From: Mageeibacillus sp. UBA4314
GTDB lineage: Bacteria; Bacillota; Clostridia; Saccharofermentanales; Saccharofermentanaceae
Length of the DNA: 64,000 nucleotides
Reading direction: 5' to 3'
Assembly: GCA_002394605.1 (NCBI GenBank)
Contig: DGUI01000026.1
Span: 1 to 64,000, forward strand
In this document: positions 25,322 through 34,514 of the stretch, piece after piece
How the letters are laid out: every line of letters starts with the position of its first letter
Numbering within the stretch: position 1 is the first letter of the stretch
Notes under the pieces: model-generated
Database searches by the model: none
Told to the model about the DNA's origin: nothing
What the model saw: the letters and a program-made list of their open reading frames with translations, nothing else
Position numbers and translations under genes: made by a program

Positions 25322-27195
25322 AGATATACGGCGGCGGTAATATATATGCAGACAGGAATGATTCGGGCAATGCTCTTGCTCATAAGGTCTTTGCGGTCCT
25401 GTGTATATTATCCGCTGTAGTGATGACCGGCGTCTATTTTGCCCTTGAAGGTTTCTCATCAGGTAATAACTCCGTAATACCTGAATTTGAACGGGCAATG
25501 AGCAATGGTGATTACAATGAAGCTCTTGATATCTACAGGAGCGTTCAGGATAAGGTCTTGTCGAAGTCTCCTGAAGAAGCGGAGAAGATGACTGATGAGA
25601 ACAGCCAGCTTAAGGAGATGGAACACCTGGTAGGCTTAAGGGTTGATGATATCCTGAGCAAGATTAGGAATTCCAGGTATGTGCCGTCTTCTGAGGATGC
25701 TGCGTTCCTGGGCGGAATGCAGGAGCTTACGACTTCACTTGTTTCTTCGTGGCTCAACGATCTTTGCACCCAGTTCCTTTTGGGCAAGATCGAGAAGCCG
25801 GACATAACTTTCGTGTTGAATCAGATGTCACCGATCGGAAACTTCGCTGCGACGGTAAGGACGATGATCGGTGAACTTGATCTGATCGAGAAAGCGACCG
25901 GTGACGTTCAGAATGCAGAGAGGCATTTCGATGACGGCGATTACATAACTTCGGTAAAGACCTATAAGCAGGTGTTATCACGCAACAAAGGATTCGTTTA
26001 TGACTACAGCGAGGCAAGGCTCGCCGAGATCATGGAGATCATGTATGATCCGATGGTGGAGAGAGGTGAGCATCTGCTCGATACTTTCAGGTTCTATTCT
26101 GCCGAAGTCCTTCTTTCCGATCTGGCACAGATCTTCCCGCAGGATGCAAGAGTTGCAAACGATCTTCTGACTGCAACTTCAAATACGTCTGAGACGGCTG
26201 TATATAAGGGGAAGGTTGAAGTCCTCTGCGTTCGTAATCTCATTGCCGACAATGAGATAGCGTCAGGTTTTGGCAAGTCTGTCTACGATAAATCACTGAC
26301 CTGTGAGGAGTTCGAGAAGATGCTCGATCAGCTCTACAAGAACAATTTCTGCCTTGTTGATGCCGAAACCCTTACAGATCTGAGCAATGATACTTATCTT
26401 GTTGAGAAGGATCTTATCGTTCCTGTCGGCAAGAAGCCTCTGATCATCGTTGTCGAGACACTGGATTATAACGCGGTGAACTATGGTCAGGGATTTAACA
26501 GAAGACTCGTGCTTAACGATCAGGGACAGGTCTGCAGTGAGTATATCGATCATAACGGCGATGCCGTCGTCAGCAGGACGAGGGAAGCGATCGGCATCCT
26601 TGATAAGTTCGTGGAATCCCACCACGATTTCACATACGATGGAGCCAAAGGCGTTATTTCCATAGCCGGATATGAGGCATGCTTCGGCTACGTCATATCA
26701 CAGGACGAGATGGAGGACCGCAACAGAGCACTGTCAAGAGCAGGCTATCCTACCGTAAACTACAGCGCGGCAGAACTTAAATCCAACCAGGAAGCCGTTA
26801 AGTCCATTGCTGAAGTACTCAAGGATACTGGATGGAAATTCGCTTCTTCAACTTACGGATACATCAATGCGAAAGCGTCTGACATGAGGACCATCCAGCT
26901 GGATATGGGCAAATGGATGGATCAGATCGAACCGCTCCTGGGAGATACTCACATGATCGTTTATCCTAACGGAGACTATATCTACGGAACTGACCCGAGG
27001 GCAGTATGGCTCAAGGAGAACGGGTTCAGGATATTCTTCGGACTCGGTCCGAGACCTTACTATATCTACGGCACCAACTACCTGTACTATGACAGGACTC
27101 TTATCAATGCAAAGATACTGGCCTCAAGCGACCTTAAGAGGCTATTTGACGTCAACCTGATACTGGACAAACACGATAACACACAAAAAAAGTGA
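25318..27195 (+). CDS. Membrane protein with degenerate polysaccharide-deacetylase-like domain
   Basis: A 625-residue protein with one transmembrane segment at about residues 20-42 and an extracellular helical region up to about 300 that may contain TPR-like helices. The C-terminal ~320 residues look like a NodB-type deacetylase fold: VRNLIADN, EEFEKMLDQLYKNNFCLV, IIVVETLDYN, and an SSTYGYINA stretch. The metal-binding and catalytic residues of NodB motifs (TFDDG, HxxxH) are not seen, so it may bind glycans without cleaving them. The TTG start overlaps the parC stop; AGAGG lies seven bases upstream and no alternative start exists before the membrane segment. Confidence 0.55.
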   Translation: MKIYGGGNIYADRNDSGNALAHKVFAVLCILSAVVMTGVYFALEGFSSGNNSVIPEFERAMSNGDYNEALDIYRSVQDKVLSKSPEEAEKMTDENSQLKEMEHLVGLRVDDILSKIRNSRYVPSSEDAAFLGGMQELTTSLVSSWLNDLCTQFLLGKIEKPDITFVLNQMSPIGNFAATVRTMIGELDLIEKATGDVQNAERHFDDGDYITSVKTYKQVLSRNKGFVYDYSEARLAEIMEIMYDPMVERGEHLLDTFRFYSAEVLLSDLAQIFPQDARVANDLLTATSNTSETAVYKGKVEVLCVRNLIADNEIASGFGKSVYDKSLTCEEFEKMLDQLYKNNFCLVDAETLTDLSNDTYLVEKDLIVPVGKKPLIIVVETLDYNAVNYGQGFNRRLVLNDQGQVCSEYIDHNGDAVVSRTREAIGILDKFVESHHDFTYDGAKGVISIAGYEACFGYVISQDEMEDRNRALSRAGYPTVNYSAAELKSNQEAVKSIAEVLKDTGWKFASSTYGYINAKASDMRTIQLDMGKWMDQIEPLLGDTHMIVYPNGDYIYGTDPRAVWLKENGFRIFFGLGPRPYYIYGTNYLYYDRTLINAKILASSDLKRLFDVNLILDKHDNTQKK

Positions 27196-27206
27196 AAAAT
27201 TTGCAA

Positions 27207-27241
27207 TAATGCATTATAATTATTTTGTTATATTATGCATT
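27207..27241 (+). promoter_or_regulatory. -10 box flanked by ATGCATT repeats
   Basis: A perfect TATAAT at 27215-27220 and a TATTAT at 27231-27236 lie upstream of the PH-domain gene. The surrounding motifs ATAATGCATT (27207-27216) and ATTATGCATT (27232-27241) are spaced 25 bases apart and could be a regulator site. No convincing -35 is seen. Confidence 0.35.
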
Positions 27242-27257
27242 CTTGCGGAGGTCCATT

Positions 27258-27701
27258 ATGGCAAAACCCGACAGACTTACTCAATACGCGCAGGAAGATG
27301 AGATCCTTTGGCATGACCGTAAGAGATATCTTGGTCTTCCCATCTCATTTACCAGATACAGTTTCGACGAGAACAGGTTCTACCTGAAGAAGGGGTTTCT
27401 TAACATCGTAAGTGATGAGATCCTGCTCTACAGAGTGCTTGACGTTACTCTCAGAAGATCCCTCGGTCAGAGGATGTTTGGTGTTGGCACGATCATCCTG
27501 TCAACTGCAGATCAGACCCTTCCCACGATGAAGATCGAGAGTATCAAGGATTGTGAGAGAGTTTACAGGGCTCTCAGCAATATCGTCGAGAAGGAGCGTA
27601 ATGAGAAGCGAGTTCTCGGTAAGGAAATGTTTGGTGCAGCCGGATTCGACGATGGTTCCCCGGACGGATTTATGGATCACTTTGACAGCGGTATTATCTG
27701 A
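27258..27701 (+). CDS. Bacterial PH-domain protein (DUF304-like)
   Basis: A 147-residue cytoplasmic protein. Residues 25-110 look like the bacterial pleckstrin-homology-like fold: FTRYSFDENRFYLKKGFLNIVSDEILLYRVLDV, then IILSTADQTLP and a closing helix. Such domains often sit on membrane-associated proteins, though this one has no membrane segment. Start ATG 27258 has GGAGG six bases upstream. It is 17 bases before the sirtuin gene and probably co-transcribed. Function unknown. Confidence 0.7.
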   Translation: MAKPDRLTQYAQEDEILWHDRKRYLGLPISFTRYSFDENRFYLKKGFLNIVSDEILLYRVLDVTLRRSLGQRMFGVGTIILSTADQTLPTMKIESIKDCERVYRALSNIVEKERNEKRVLGKEMFGAAGFDDGSPDGFMDHFDSGII

Positions 27702-27718
27702 TATCAGAAGAGGCGTTT

Positions 27719-28771
27719 ATGGAAACAAGACTTGACAGATATGAAGGTGCAAAAGAGAACAAGATCAATCAGCTCCGCATGCTGATCGAGGAATCGGATA
27801 ACATAGTCTTCCTCGGTGGCGCAGGTGTATCGACAGAGAGCGGGATACCTGATTTCAGAAGCGGGGAAGGTATCTATAACCAGGAGAGCGGTCTCAAGTA
27901 CAGGCCGGTCGACATCATCTCCCACACGTTCTTTATGGAACATCCTGAAGAGTTCTATGATTTCTATAAGCGCAAGCTGCTGTATCCCAATGCCAAGCCG
28001 AACAAAGCTCACAAGGCTCTTGTCAGGCTTGAGAAGCAGGGCAAGCTCAAGGCGACGATCACCCAGAACATCGATAACCTGCATCAGGAGGCAGGAAGCA
28101 AGACTACGATCGAGCTTCACGGATCGGTCTTCCGTAATTACTGTATGGAGTGCGGCAAGAAGTTCACGATGGAATACATAATCGAGCATGAGGGCGTGCC
28201 TCACTGTGATAAGTGTGGCGGAATGATCAGGCCTGATATCGTTCTTTATGAAGAAAACCTTGAACATGAGAATGTTGACGGCGCTATCAAGGCGATCAAG
28301 AAGGCTGATCTTCTCATAATCGGCGGTACGTCCCTTACGGTCTATCCGGCGGCTACTTTTGCCCAGTTCCTGAAGCATGACAAGGTGGTCATCATCAATA
28401 AGAGTTCCACTTATCTTGACCTTCAGGCACTCCTGACGATCCATGACAGCATCGGTGAAGTCCTTGATAGTGCGATCCCGAAGACTGTTCCGGCTAAGAG
28501 TTCTTCCAAGAAGACTGCAGCCAAGAAGGCGGCGGCCACCAAGAAGACAACTGCCACCAAGAAGACAACAACAGCAAAGAAGACAGCGACTTCGAAGAAG
28601 GCAACTGCTTCCAAGAGGGCAGCCCCTGCAAAGAAGGCAGAACCTGCTAAGAAGGTTGCTGCTGCGAAGAAGCCTTCAACATCAGGCAAGACTTCAGCTC
28701 CCAAGAAGGATACTGCTGTCAAGAAGTCTTCAGCAAAGAAAAAGCCAACCAGTAAAAAGAGCAAGGAATAA
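27719..28771 (+). CDS. Sir2-family NAD-dependent deacylase with lysine-rich H1-like tail
   Basis: A 350-residue protein. Residues 20-250 are a complete sirtuin core: GAGVSTESGIPDFRS, TQNIDNLH, the catalytic His134 in the HGS motif, two CxxC zinc pairs (CMEC and CDKC), and GGTSLTVYPA. It should remove acyl groups from lysines using NAD. From about residue 255 to the end the protein is almost only Lys, Ala, Thr, Ser and Pro in repeated AAKK/TKKT units, like bacterial histone-H1-type proteins. That tail should bind DNA or RNA. ATG 27719 has AAGAGG upstream. The tail is in frame with no break. Confidence 0.9.
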   Translation: METRLDRYEGAKENKINQLRMLIEESDNIVFLGGAGVSTESGIPDFRSGEGIYNQESGLKYRPVDIISHTFFMEHPEEFYDFYKRKLLYPNAKPNKAHKALVRLEKQGKLKATITQNIDNLHQEAGSKTTIELHGSVFRNYCMECGKKFTMEYIIEHEGVPHCDKCGGMIRPDIVLYEENLEHENVDGAIKAIKKADLLIIGGTSLTVYPAATFAQFLKHDKVVIINKSSTYLDLQALLTIHDSIGEVLDSAIPKTVPAKSSSKKTAAKKAAATKKTTATKKTTTAKKTATSKKATASKRAAPAKKAEPAKKVAAAKKPSTSGKTSAPKKDTAVKKSSAKKKPTSKKSKE

Positions 28772-28779
28772 TATAGAAT

Positions 28780-30654
28780 TTGTCAGAACCTAAGATTGAA
28801 CGCTTCGATAAGAGAAGCAAAGAACTCACAGCTAAGATCTCAGATCTTGAACATAAGAGTATCGTGCTGAGCTGTTTGAGGTTCTTTGCGTTTGTGGCTG
28901 CAGTTGCCTGCGGCGTTTTCGGTTTTATCTATGATCTTCCGATGCTCCTGGCAGGTGCAGCACTTATGCTCGCTGATTTCATCATATTATGCGTCATACA
29001 TGGCAGGGTGCAAAATGCCCTTAAGTTCAACACATCGCTTTATAGTGTCAATTCCAAATACATATACAGGATCACCGGAGATTTCGAAGGGCTTTATGAG
29101 ACTTCGATGGCAGGCTATTCCAAGTCCGATGAGAAGGCTCTTAATTCGAAGATCAATACCGGTGAGGAGTTCTACGTAAATGACCATGATTATTGCCAGG
29201 ATTTCAGTCTGTTCGGCAAGAAATCTATCTTTACGCTACTCAACACATGTGAGACTGTCATGGGGCGTATAAAGTTTGCAAATGGTCTGCTCCATGCTTC
29301 AACTGAAGAGAATAAGGATGCCGGCATCCCTACCATACAGGAGGCTGTAAAGGAGATCTCATCCGACATGGAATTCCTGCAGCAGTTCCAGGCAACTGCG
29401 ATGCAGGGGGCGCTCAGGTACACAACTGAGGATATGGATACATTATTCGATACGCTTACTCCCATGAGCAAGGCGAAGAAGATCATCTATAAGCTCATCC
29501 CACTCCTTTGGCTTATCCCGCTGGCTTTTATCTTCATAGACGTTACTTTGGTAAGACCCGTTCTCTTTGGCGTTATCATCGTCAATCTCATATTCTGGGG
29601 AATAGGCCTTGTTAAGAACAAGGAGATAATCCCTTCGTCCCTTACAATACGTAAATTCTGTTCGCTGAGGGAACTATATACTCTTCTCGAACAGAAGGAT
29701 TTCAAGTCTGAATACCTGCGTAAGCTCGTATCCTGCGGCAATTCCTCTGCGAAAGTGTCAGAGATCCTTGGCAAACTCTGTTCGATCCTTAATCTTGCGA
29801 ATCTGAGGAGCCAGCCGCTCTTCGCATTGATCCTCAATGCAGTATTTCCGCTTGATCACATCGTTTCCGAGCTTCTTACAGGATGGAACGCGAAGTATGG
29901 CAAAAAGCTCGGTTCAGTCATCGATAATATCGGTGACATCGAATACCTCTCCAGCCTTGCACAGATCACTTTAACTGCTGATGAATATGTCTATCCTTCG
30001 TTTGTAGACAGCATCAGTGCCAATGATAATGCTTATTTCGAGGGGAAGGATATCTGTCATCCGCTCCTTTATCCGGAGAACAGGGTATCAAACTCCGTAA
30101 CCCTTAATTCAAATATCGCTCTTATCACCGGTTCAAACATGTCCGGTAAGACGACTCTTATCAGGACCGTTGGCATCTGTGCACTCCTGGCATACATGGG
30201 CGGTCCCGTGCCGGCGAAGGAACTCACATTGGGCAGGATGAGAATCATATCCTCGATGCGCATTGTTGACAGCCTCGAGGAGAATATGAGTACGTTCAAG
30301 GCTGAGCTCGTCAGGATCTCAGGGATCGTAAGTGCAGGCAGGGAAGGGGCTCCGATATTGTTCCTTATCGATGAGATATTCAGAGGTACTAATTCCGACG
30401 ACAGGACAGCGGGTGCGCTGACTGTTCTCAAAAACCTTTCCAAACCGCACATCTGTGGTATGATGACTACGCATGATTATGCACTCATAGACATTACTGA
30501 AAACAAGCTTGGTGGGATCGTATATTATCACTTCAGTGAGAGCTACAGTGATACGGGTATCGTATTTGATTATAAGCTCAGGAGCGGGATCTCGCGCTCT
30601 TCCAATGCGAGGTTCCTCATGAAGCTTGTTGGCATAGATAAAGGAGACGAATGA
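28780..30654 (+). CDS. Membrane-anchored MutS-family ATPase
   Basis: A 624-residue protein. Two hydrophobic helices near residues 27-73 and two more near 230-275 suggest membrane anchoring. The C-terminal MutS ATPase is intact: Walker A GSNMSGKTT near 450, the SMRIVDSLEENMSTFKAE signature helix, Walker B LFLIDEIFRGTNSDDR near 527, and the TTHD histidine. The mismatch-recognition domain I is absent, so it is not a repair MutS. Members with this plan are known in Firmicutes and Bacteroidetes but their role is unclear. The only reasonable start before the first helices is TTG 28780, with AAGGAA eleven bases upstream. Confidence 0.75.
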   Translation: MSEPKIERFDKRSKELTAKISDLEHKSIVLSCLRFFAFVAAVACGVFGFIYDLPMLLAGAALMLADFIILCVIHGRVQNALKFNTSLYSVNSKYIYRITGDFEGLYETSMAGYSKSDEKALNSKINTGEEFYVNDHDYCQDFSLFGKKSIFTLLNTCETVMGRIKFANGLLHASTEENKDAGIPTIQEAVKEISSDMEFLQQFQATAMQGALRYTTEDMDTLFDTLTPMSKAKKIIYKLIPLLWLIPLAFIFIDVTLVRPVLFGVIIVNLIFWGIGLVKNKEIIPSSLTIRKFCSLRELYTLLEQKDFKSEYLRKLVSCGNSSAKVSEILGKLCSILNLANLRSQPLFALILNAVFPLDHIVSELLTGWNAKYGKKLGSVIDNIGDIEYLSSLAQITLTADEYVYPSFVDSISANDNAYFEGKDICHPLLYPENRVSNSVTLNSNIALITGSNMSGKTTLIRTVGICALLAYMGGPVPAKELTLGRMRIISSMRIVDSLEENMSTFKAELVRISGIVSAGREGAPILFLIDEIFRGTNSDDRTAGALTVLKNLSKPHICGMMTTHDYALIDITENKLGGIVYYHFSESYSDTGIVFDYKLRSGISRSSNARFLMKLVGIDKGDE

Positions 30655-31901
30655 TGAGATCTTACATCGAAGAGACCGGTTTTTTTGCAGGCCATGACCC
30701 GAGGGACCTTCTTAAGACATACGGATCACCTCTTTATGTGTATAACGAGAAGATCGTGAGGAGTAACTTAAGGAGGCTTAAGGGACTGATAACAAAGTAT
30801 CCCTACAGGACCAATTATTCGATGAAGGCTAATTCTAATCTGGCGCTGCTCAGGATCGCCCGTGAGGAAGGTCTTAATTGTGATGCGATGAGTGAAGGGG
30901 AGATCAGGCTCCTTCTCAAGGCCGGTTTTACACCTGACAGGATATTCTTTGTCCCCAATAATGTGTCTGAGGAAGAACTGAAGTTTGCTGTCGCTAACGG
31001 AGTGATGACGAGCCTTGACAGTATCGACCAACTCGAGCGTTACGGCAGGATCGCCCCCGGCAGCAAGTGTGCCGTAAGGCTTAATCCCGGCGTTGGTGCA
31101 GGGCACCATAAGAAAGTCGTCACTGCAGGCAAGAACACAAAGTTTGCTATAACGGATGACCAGCTTGATGAGATGTTCAGGGTTGCTGACAGATATGACC
31201 TCAAGATCGTAGGTATCAATCAGCACATAGGCTCTCTCTTTATGGATCCCGAGCCTTTTCTTTCTGCTGTATCCAATCTCATACAGATGGCAAAGCGCTT
31301 TGGCAAGCTTGATTTCATAGATTTCGGCGGAGGATACGGAGTTCCTTATCATAAGGTGTCAGAAGACGAGAAGCCTTTTGATTTTGATTCTTTTGAGAAG
31401 AAGTTTGAGAAGCTTCTTGACGAAGCGGTGGAAGAACTTGGTTATGTTCCGCTGTTCAAGACCGAACCCGGAAGATTTGCTTTCTGTGAGGCCGGTGTTT
31501 TGCTCGGTACTGTCCATGCCGTCAAATATAATGCAGGCAAGAAGTATGCGGGAACTGATATCGGCATGAATATCCTTACAAGACCCACTTTATACGGTTC
31601 GTGGCATGATATCGAAGTCATTCACGACGGCACTGTTACGACTGATGATCCGCAGCAGATCACTGTGACAGGCAATATCTGTGAGTCGGGTGACATTATC
31701 GCCGATAGCAGGACTCTTCCAAAGATCGTAACTGATGATATCGTCTGTGTGCTCGATGCTGGCGCTTACGGATATGCCATGGCGTCCAACTATAACCAGA
31801 GGTTAAGACCTGCTGAAGTCCTCATAACACTTGATGGCGGCGTTAAGGTCATCCGCAGACGCGATACATACGAAGACCTGTTCAGAAATATGGACGTGTG
31901 A
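30651..31901 (+). CDS. lysA: Diaminopimelate decarboxylase
   Basis: A 416-residue PLP enzyme of the alanine-racemase fold that makes lysine from meso-diaminopimelate. The PLP lysine is in YSMKANSN, followed by HIGS, the DFGGGYGVPY loop, EPGR, the active-site cysteine in ICESGD, and DAGAYGYAMASNYN near the end. These fit LysA better than ornithine or carboxynorspermidine decarboxylases. Two adjacent ATG codons (30651, 30654) are possible; AAGGAG at 30641-30646 fits the second slightly better. The start overlaps the stop of the MutS-like gene. Confidence 0.85.
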   Translation: MMRSYIEETGFFAGHDPRDLLKTYGSPLYVYNEKIVRSNLRRLKGLITKYPYRTNYSMKANSNLALLRIAREEGLNCDAMSEGEIRLLLKAGFTPDRIFFVPNNVSEEELKFAVANGVMTSLDSIDQLERYGRIAPGSKCAVRLNPGVGAGHHKKVVTAGKNTKFAITDDQLDEMFRVADRYDLKIVGINQHIGSLFMDPEPFLSAVSNLIQMAKRFGKLDFIDFGGGYGVPYHKVSEDEKPFDFDSFEKKFEKLLDEAVEELGYVPLFKTEPGRFAFCEAGVLLGTVHAVKYNAGKKYAGTDIGMNILTRPTLYGSWHDIEVIHDGTVTTDDPQQITVTGNICESGDIIADSRTLPKIVTDDIVCVLDAGAYGYAMASNYNQRLRPAEVLITLDGGVKVIRRRDTYEDLFRNMDV

Positions 31902-31951
31902 CTGATTTTAATAAAATTAATACACTTTTGCCACATTTTCGTCATTTTTTG

Positions 31952-31980
31952 TTGCTTGAAAGCCCAAATTATCTTATAAT
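31952..31980 (+). promoter_or_regulatory. Promoter of the TerY-P triad operon
   Basis: TTGCTT at 31952-31957 and a perfect TATAAT at 31975-31980 are separated by 17 bases, about 30 bases before ATG 32011. The AT-rich stretch just upstream (31935-31957) resembles the 26-base element found before comEC and the Tad-like locus. Confidence 0.65.
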
Positions 31981-32010
31981 AATTTTATTAATTAGAAGGT
32001 AGTCTTTCAA

Positions 32011-33762
32011 ATGGCTTTAGAAGAACTTGGCAATTATAAGAATCTTGTCGTTGATTACTCTGTTATCAGGGAATTCGGCGGTACTGCCGTATTCGCTCAG
32101 TTCATAGACGGGATCGTCAGGACATCTCCTGATGTTTATGTCAGTGCGTCTTTTAAGCTCCTGCATTATTGCGTAGTCCATCAGGGCGATTCCAAGGACG
32201 ATGCCGCTCAGAGTGCGATGAAGGAGTTCTGTTCTTTGCTCCTGCCTCTTCATAAGCTGCATTCCGTTCAGACAGCTGATACAGTTGAGTTCCTTAAGGC
32301 GGTCGAACCGATCGGTGACTGCTGTATCGTGCTCGCCAGGGACAGCATCTTCTCGAAGAGGATCAGGGAGAAGAATATCAGGATCGATAAGGACATCCTT
32401 GTCCTTACTGCCACTGATTACTGTGTATTCCATGGCTCCGAGGAATTCATTAATGCAGTTCCGCTTCCGGAAGTCAGCAAGATCGCTCTGAAGAAGGCTT
32501 ATCTTGATTCTTCTGCTTTCTGTAATGTCGGAGACAAGGTCATAACAGGTGGCGACAAGCAGCTTGAGCTTACGAAGAGGATCAGTTCCGGTGCTGAAGG
32601 CATGGTATTCCTTACAGATAACAGACTCAAGGTTGCAAAGATCTATCATAAGAACGTCATCACTCCTCTCAGATGGAGCAAGCTTACAAAGATGGTCGCT
32701 ATGGGCATCAAGAGCTCGGGTATCTGCTGGCCGCAGGATCTCCTGTTCTATAAGGGAGTTCCTGTCGGATATACGATGTTCCTTGGCAAAGGTAAGACTT
32801 TAGGCAATATTTTCGACGGGCCTGATGCGATGTTCAATAATTTCCCCGAGTGGACGAGAGAGGATATCGCGGCTACGCTCATCAATCTTATCGAGAAATA
32901 TCTCTACCTTCATATGCATAACATAGTTGCAGGCGACATACAGCTGAAGAATGCGCTCCTGTATTCTTCAAATGCTGTGTATCTTATCGATATGGACTCC
33001 GTACAGGTCGGTAATCTTCCTTGTCCCGTAGGAACGGAGGAGTTTACGGATCCCAGACTCTGGGGACGTGATTTTGCCGGCTTTGTCAGGAAGCTTGAAG
33101 ACGAGGATTATTCTATCGCGATGCTCGTGTTCTCAACACTCTTCTGCGGACTGCATCCTTACGCAACCCGTAATGGAGCAGAGACTCTCCGTGAAGAGAT
33201 CCTCGAGAAGAATTTCCCGTATTTCCTTGATGATTCTGAAGAGGAACATATACCTCTCGGCGGTTATAACTACATCTGGAAGTATCTTTCACCGACGCTC
33301 AGGACGATGCTTTACAACACGTTTAAGCTCGGAAGGTCTTACGAGGCTCTTCAGTGGTATGAGGCAGTACTTGAATACAAGGAAAATCTTGCCGGCCATA
33401 AGTATGAGGATCCTGAAGCATACAAGATGTTCCCCAAGATGGATTATCATGCTACTGTCGATGCGGAAGAGAATATCCCGGGAGACCGCAACAGTGTTGC
33501 TCCGGGCGTTAAGAAGAGATTCAATTCACTTGCTGAGGCAAGACAGTATTCTTCGGGGATACATAATCCCTTTGCAGCTGCTGCAGGAAGCAGCAATCCC
33601 GGTATGAGCGGCAGTGCTTTCTCAAGACCTGCAGGTTTTGAATCGCCCTCTTCCGGAAGAAACAGTCCGTTTGTTCCCAAGGCAGAGGGGAATGCAGCTA
33701 AGCCCGCAGCCCAGCCGGAACCTAATCAGGACACCAAGAAGAAGAGATTCGGTTTATTCTGA
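32011..33762 (+). CDS. TerY-P-type protein kinase with N-terminal PIN-like region
   Basis: A 583-residue protein. Residues 1-170 have a PIN-nuclease-like pattern (VVDYS with Asp15, CCIVLARDS, then LTATD), an assignment made by eye. The kinase domain (190-450) keeps an SSGAEGMV nucleotide loop, VAK with Lys210, a catalytic VAGDIQLKNALL near 308, and DMDS near 327 as the metal-binding site. It should therefore phosphorylate proteins. The last 100 residues are Ser/Pro/Gly-rich and disordered. With the VWA and PP2C genes downstream it makes the TerY-P triad described for tellurite/stress systems by Anantharaman and Aravind. A strong promoter precedes it. Confidence 0.75.
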   Translation: MALEELGNYKNLVVDYSVIREFGGTAVFAQFIDGIVRTSPDVYVSASFKLLHYCVVHQGDSKDDAAQSAMKEFCSLLLPLHKLHSVQTADTVEFLKAVEPIGDCCIVLARDSIFSKRIREKNIRIDKDILVLTATDYCVFHGSEEFINAVPLPEVSKIALKKAYLDSSAFCNVGDKVITGGDKQLELTKRISSGAEGMVFLTDNRLKVAKIYHKNVITPLRWSKLTKMVAMGIKSSGICWPQDLLFYKGVPVGYTMFLGKGKTLGNIFDGPDAMFNNFPEWTREDIAATLINLIEKYLYLHMHNIVAGDIQLKNALLYSSNAVYLIDMDSVQVGNLPCPVGTEEFTDPRLWGRDFAGFVRKLEDEDYSIAMLVFSTLFCGLHPYATRNGAETLREEILEKNFPYFLDDSEEEHIPLGGYNYIWKYLSPTLRTMLYNTFKLGRSYEALQWYEAVLEYKENLAGHKYEDPEAYKMFPKMDYHATVDAEENIPGDRNSVAPGVKKRFNSLAEARQYSSGIHNPFAAAAGSSNPGMSGSAFSRPAGFESPSSGRNSPFVPKAEGNAAKPAAQPEPNQDTKKKRFGLF

Positions 33763-33782
33763 TCTAATATTTGGAGGTTAAC

Positions 33783-34514
33783 ATGTCAGAGAATTTCAGT
33801 AGTGCGGATTTTGGTAACAGCACAAAAAGAAGACTACCTATCTGTTTCTGCCTTGATACGTCAGGCTCAATGATGGGTAACCCGATAAAGCAGCTCAATC
33901 AGGGGCTTGCAAACTTCCTTGCATCGATCAAAGCTAATGATGATACGAGATCTGCAACTGATATTGCCATCATCACTTTCGGTTCGTCTGTTGAGATCGT
34001 AATGCCTTTCGGTAAGATCTCCAAGGATAAGAGCCTTCCTGAGATCTCTGCTTCCACAACTCTTACTCCTATCGGAGAAGGTGTCCTTACTGCTTTGGAA
34101 CTCCTTGATCTCCGTAAGAAGGGATATAAGGAGATGGGTATCAAGTATTATCAGCCCTGGCTCGTAGTAATTACTGACGGTGCTCCCCAGGGTCCCAATG
34201 CGATGGCAAACTACCATAATGCCGTAGCTGCCTGCAACGAACTCGAGAAGAACGATAAGCTCGTTGTTTTCAATATCGGTGTCGGAAACGGCGTTGATTT
34301 TGATCTGCTCAAGCTCCTTTCCGTTAAGCGTCCTGAGCCGATCTCAGTTAATTCTGCTGATTTCGGTAAGCTCTTCGAATTCCTCGGTTCTTCGAGTTCA
34401 TCTGTCGTATCCTCCGGTATGAATGATGATGCACTCTATAATATCAATACCGAACCTGAGGGTGAGTCCGTAGGCGTTGATGATTTCTTCAATTTTGTTG
34501 AGGATGAAGAATAA
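33783..34514 (+). CDS. TerY-like von Willebrand factor A protein
   Basis: A 243-residue cytoplasmic VWA-domain protein. The metal-ion-dependent adhesion site is complete: DTSGSMMG near residue 25, a threonine in STTLTPIGEG, and the VITDGAPQG aspartate. It should bind a divalent metal and a partner protein, acting as the scaffold of the kinase/phosphatase triad. The C-terminus is Ser-rich then acidic, a likely phosphorylation region. ATG 33783 has GGAGG five bases upstream. Its stop TAA overlaps the next ATG by one base. Confidence 0.85.
   Translation: MSENFSSADFGNSTKRRLPICFCLDTSGSMMGNPIKQLNQGLANFLASIKANDDTRSATDIAIITFGSSVEIVMPFGKISKDKSLPEISASTTLTPIGEGVLTALELLDLRKKGYKEMGIKYYQPWLVVITDGAPQGPNAMANYHNAVAACNELEKNDKLVVFNIGVGNGVDFDLLKLLSVKRPEPISVNSADFGKLFEFLGSSSSSVVSSGMNDDALYNINTEPEGESVGVDDFFNFVEDEE

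Noticed and set aside
28423..28764. Antisense open frame under the sirtuin tail
   Set aside because: It is a by-product of the Lys/Ala-rich codons on the other strand; no ribosome site and a low-complexity product.
31905..31917. ATTTTAATAAAAT palindrome after lysA as terminator
   Set aside because: Only A-T pairs and no T-run; too weak to call.
32017..32649. Antisense open frame inside the TerY-P kinase gene
   Set aside because: The sense frame shows kinase and PIN-like motifs behind a strong promoter, while the antisense frame shows neither.
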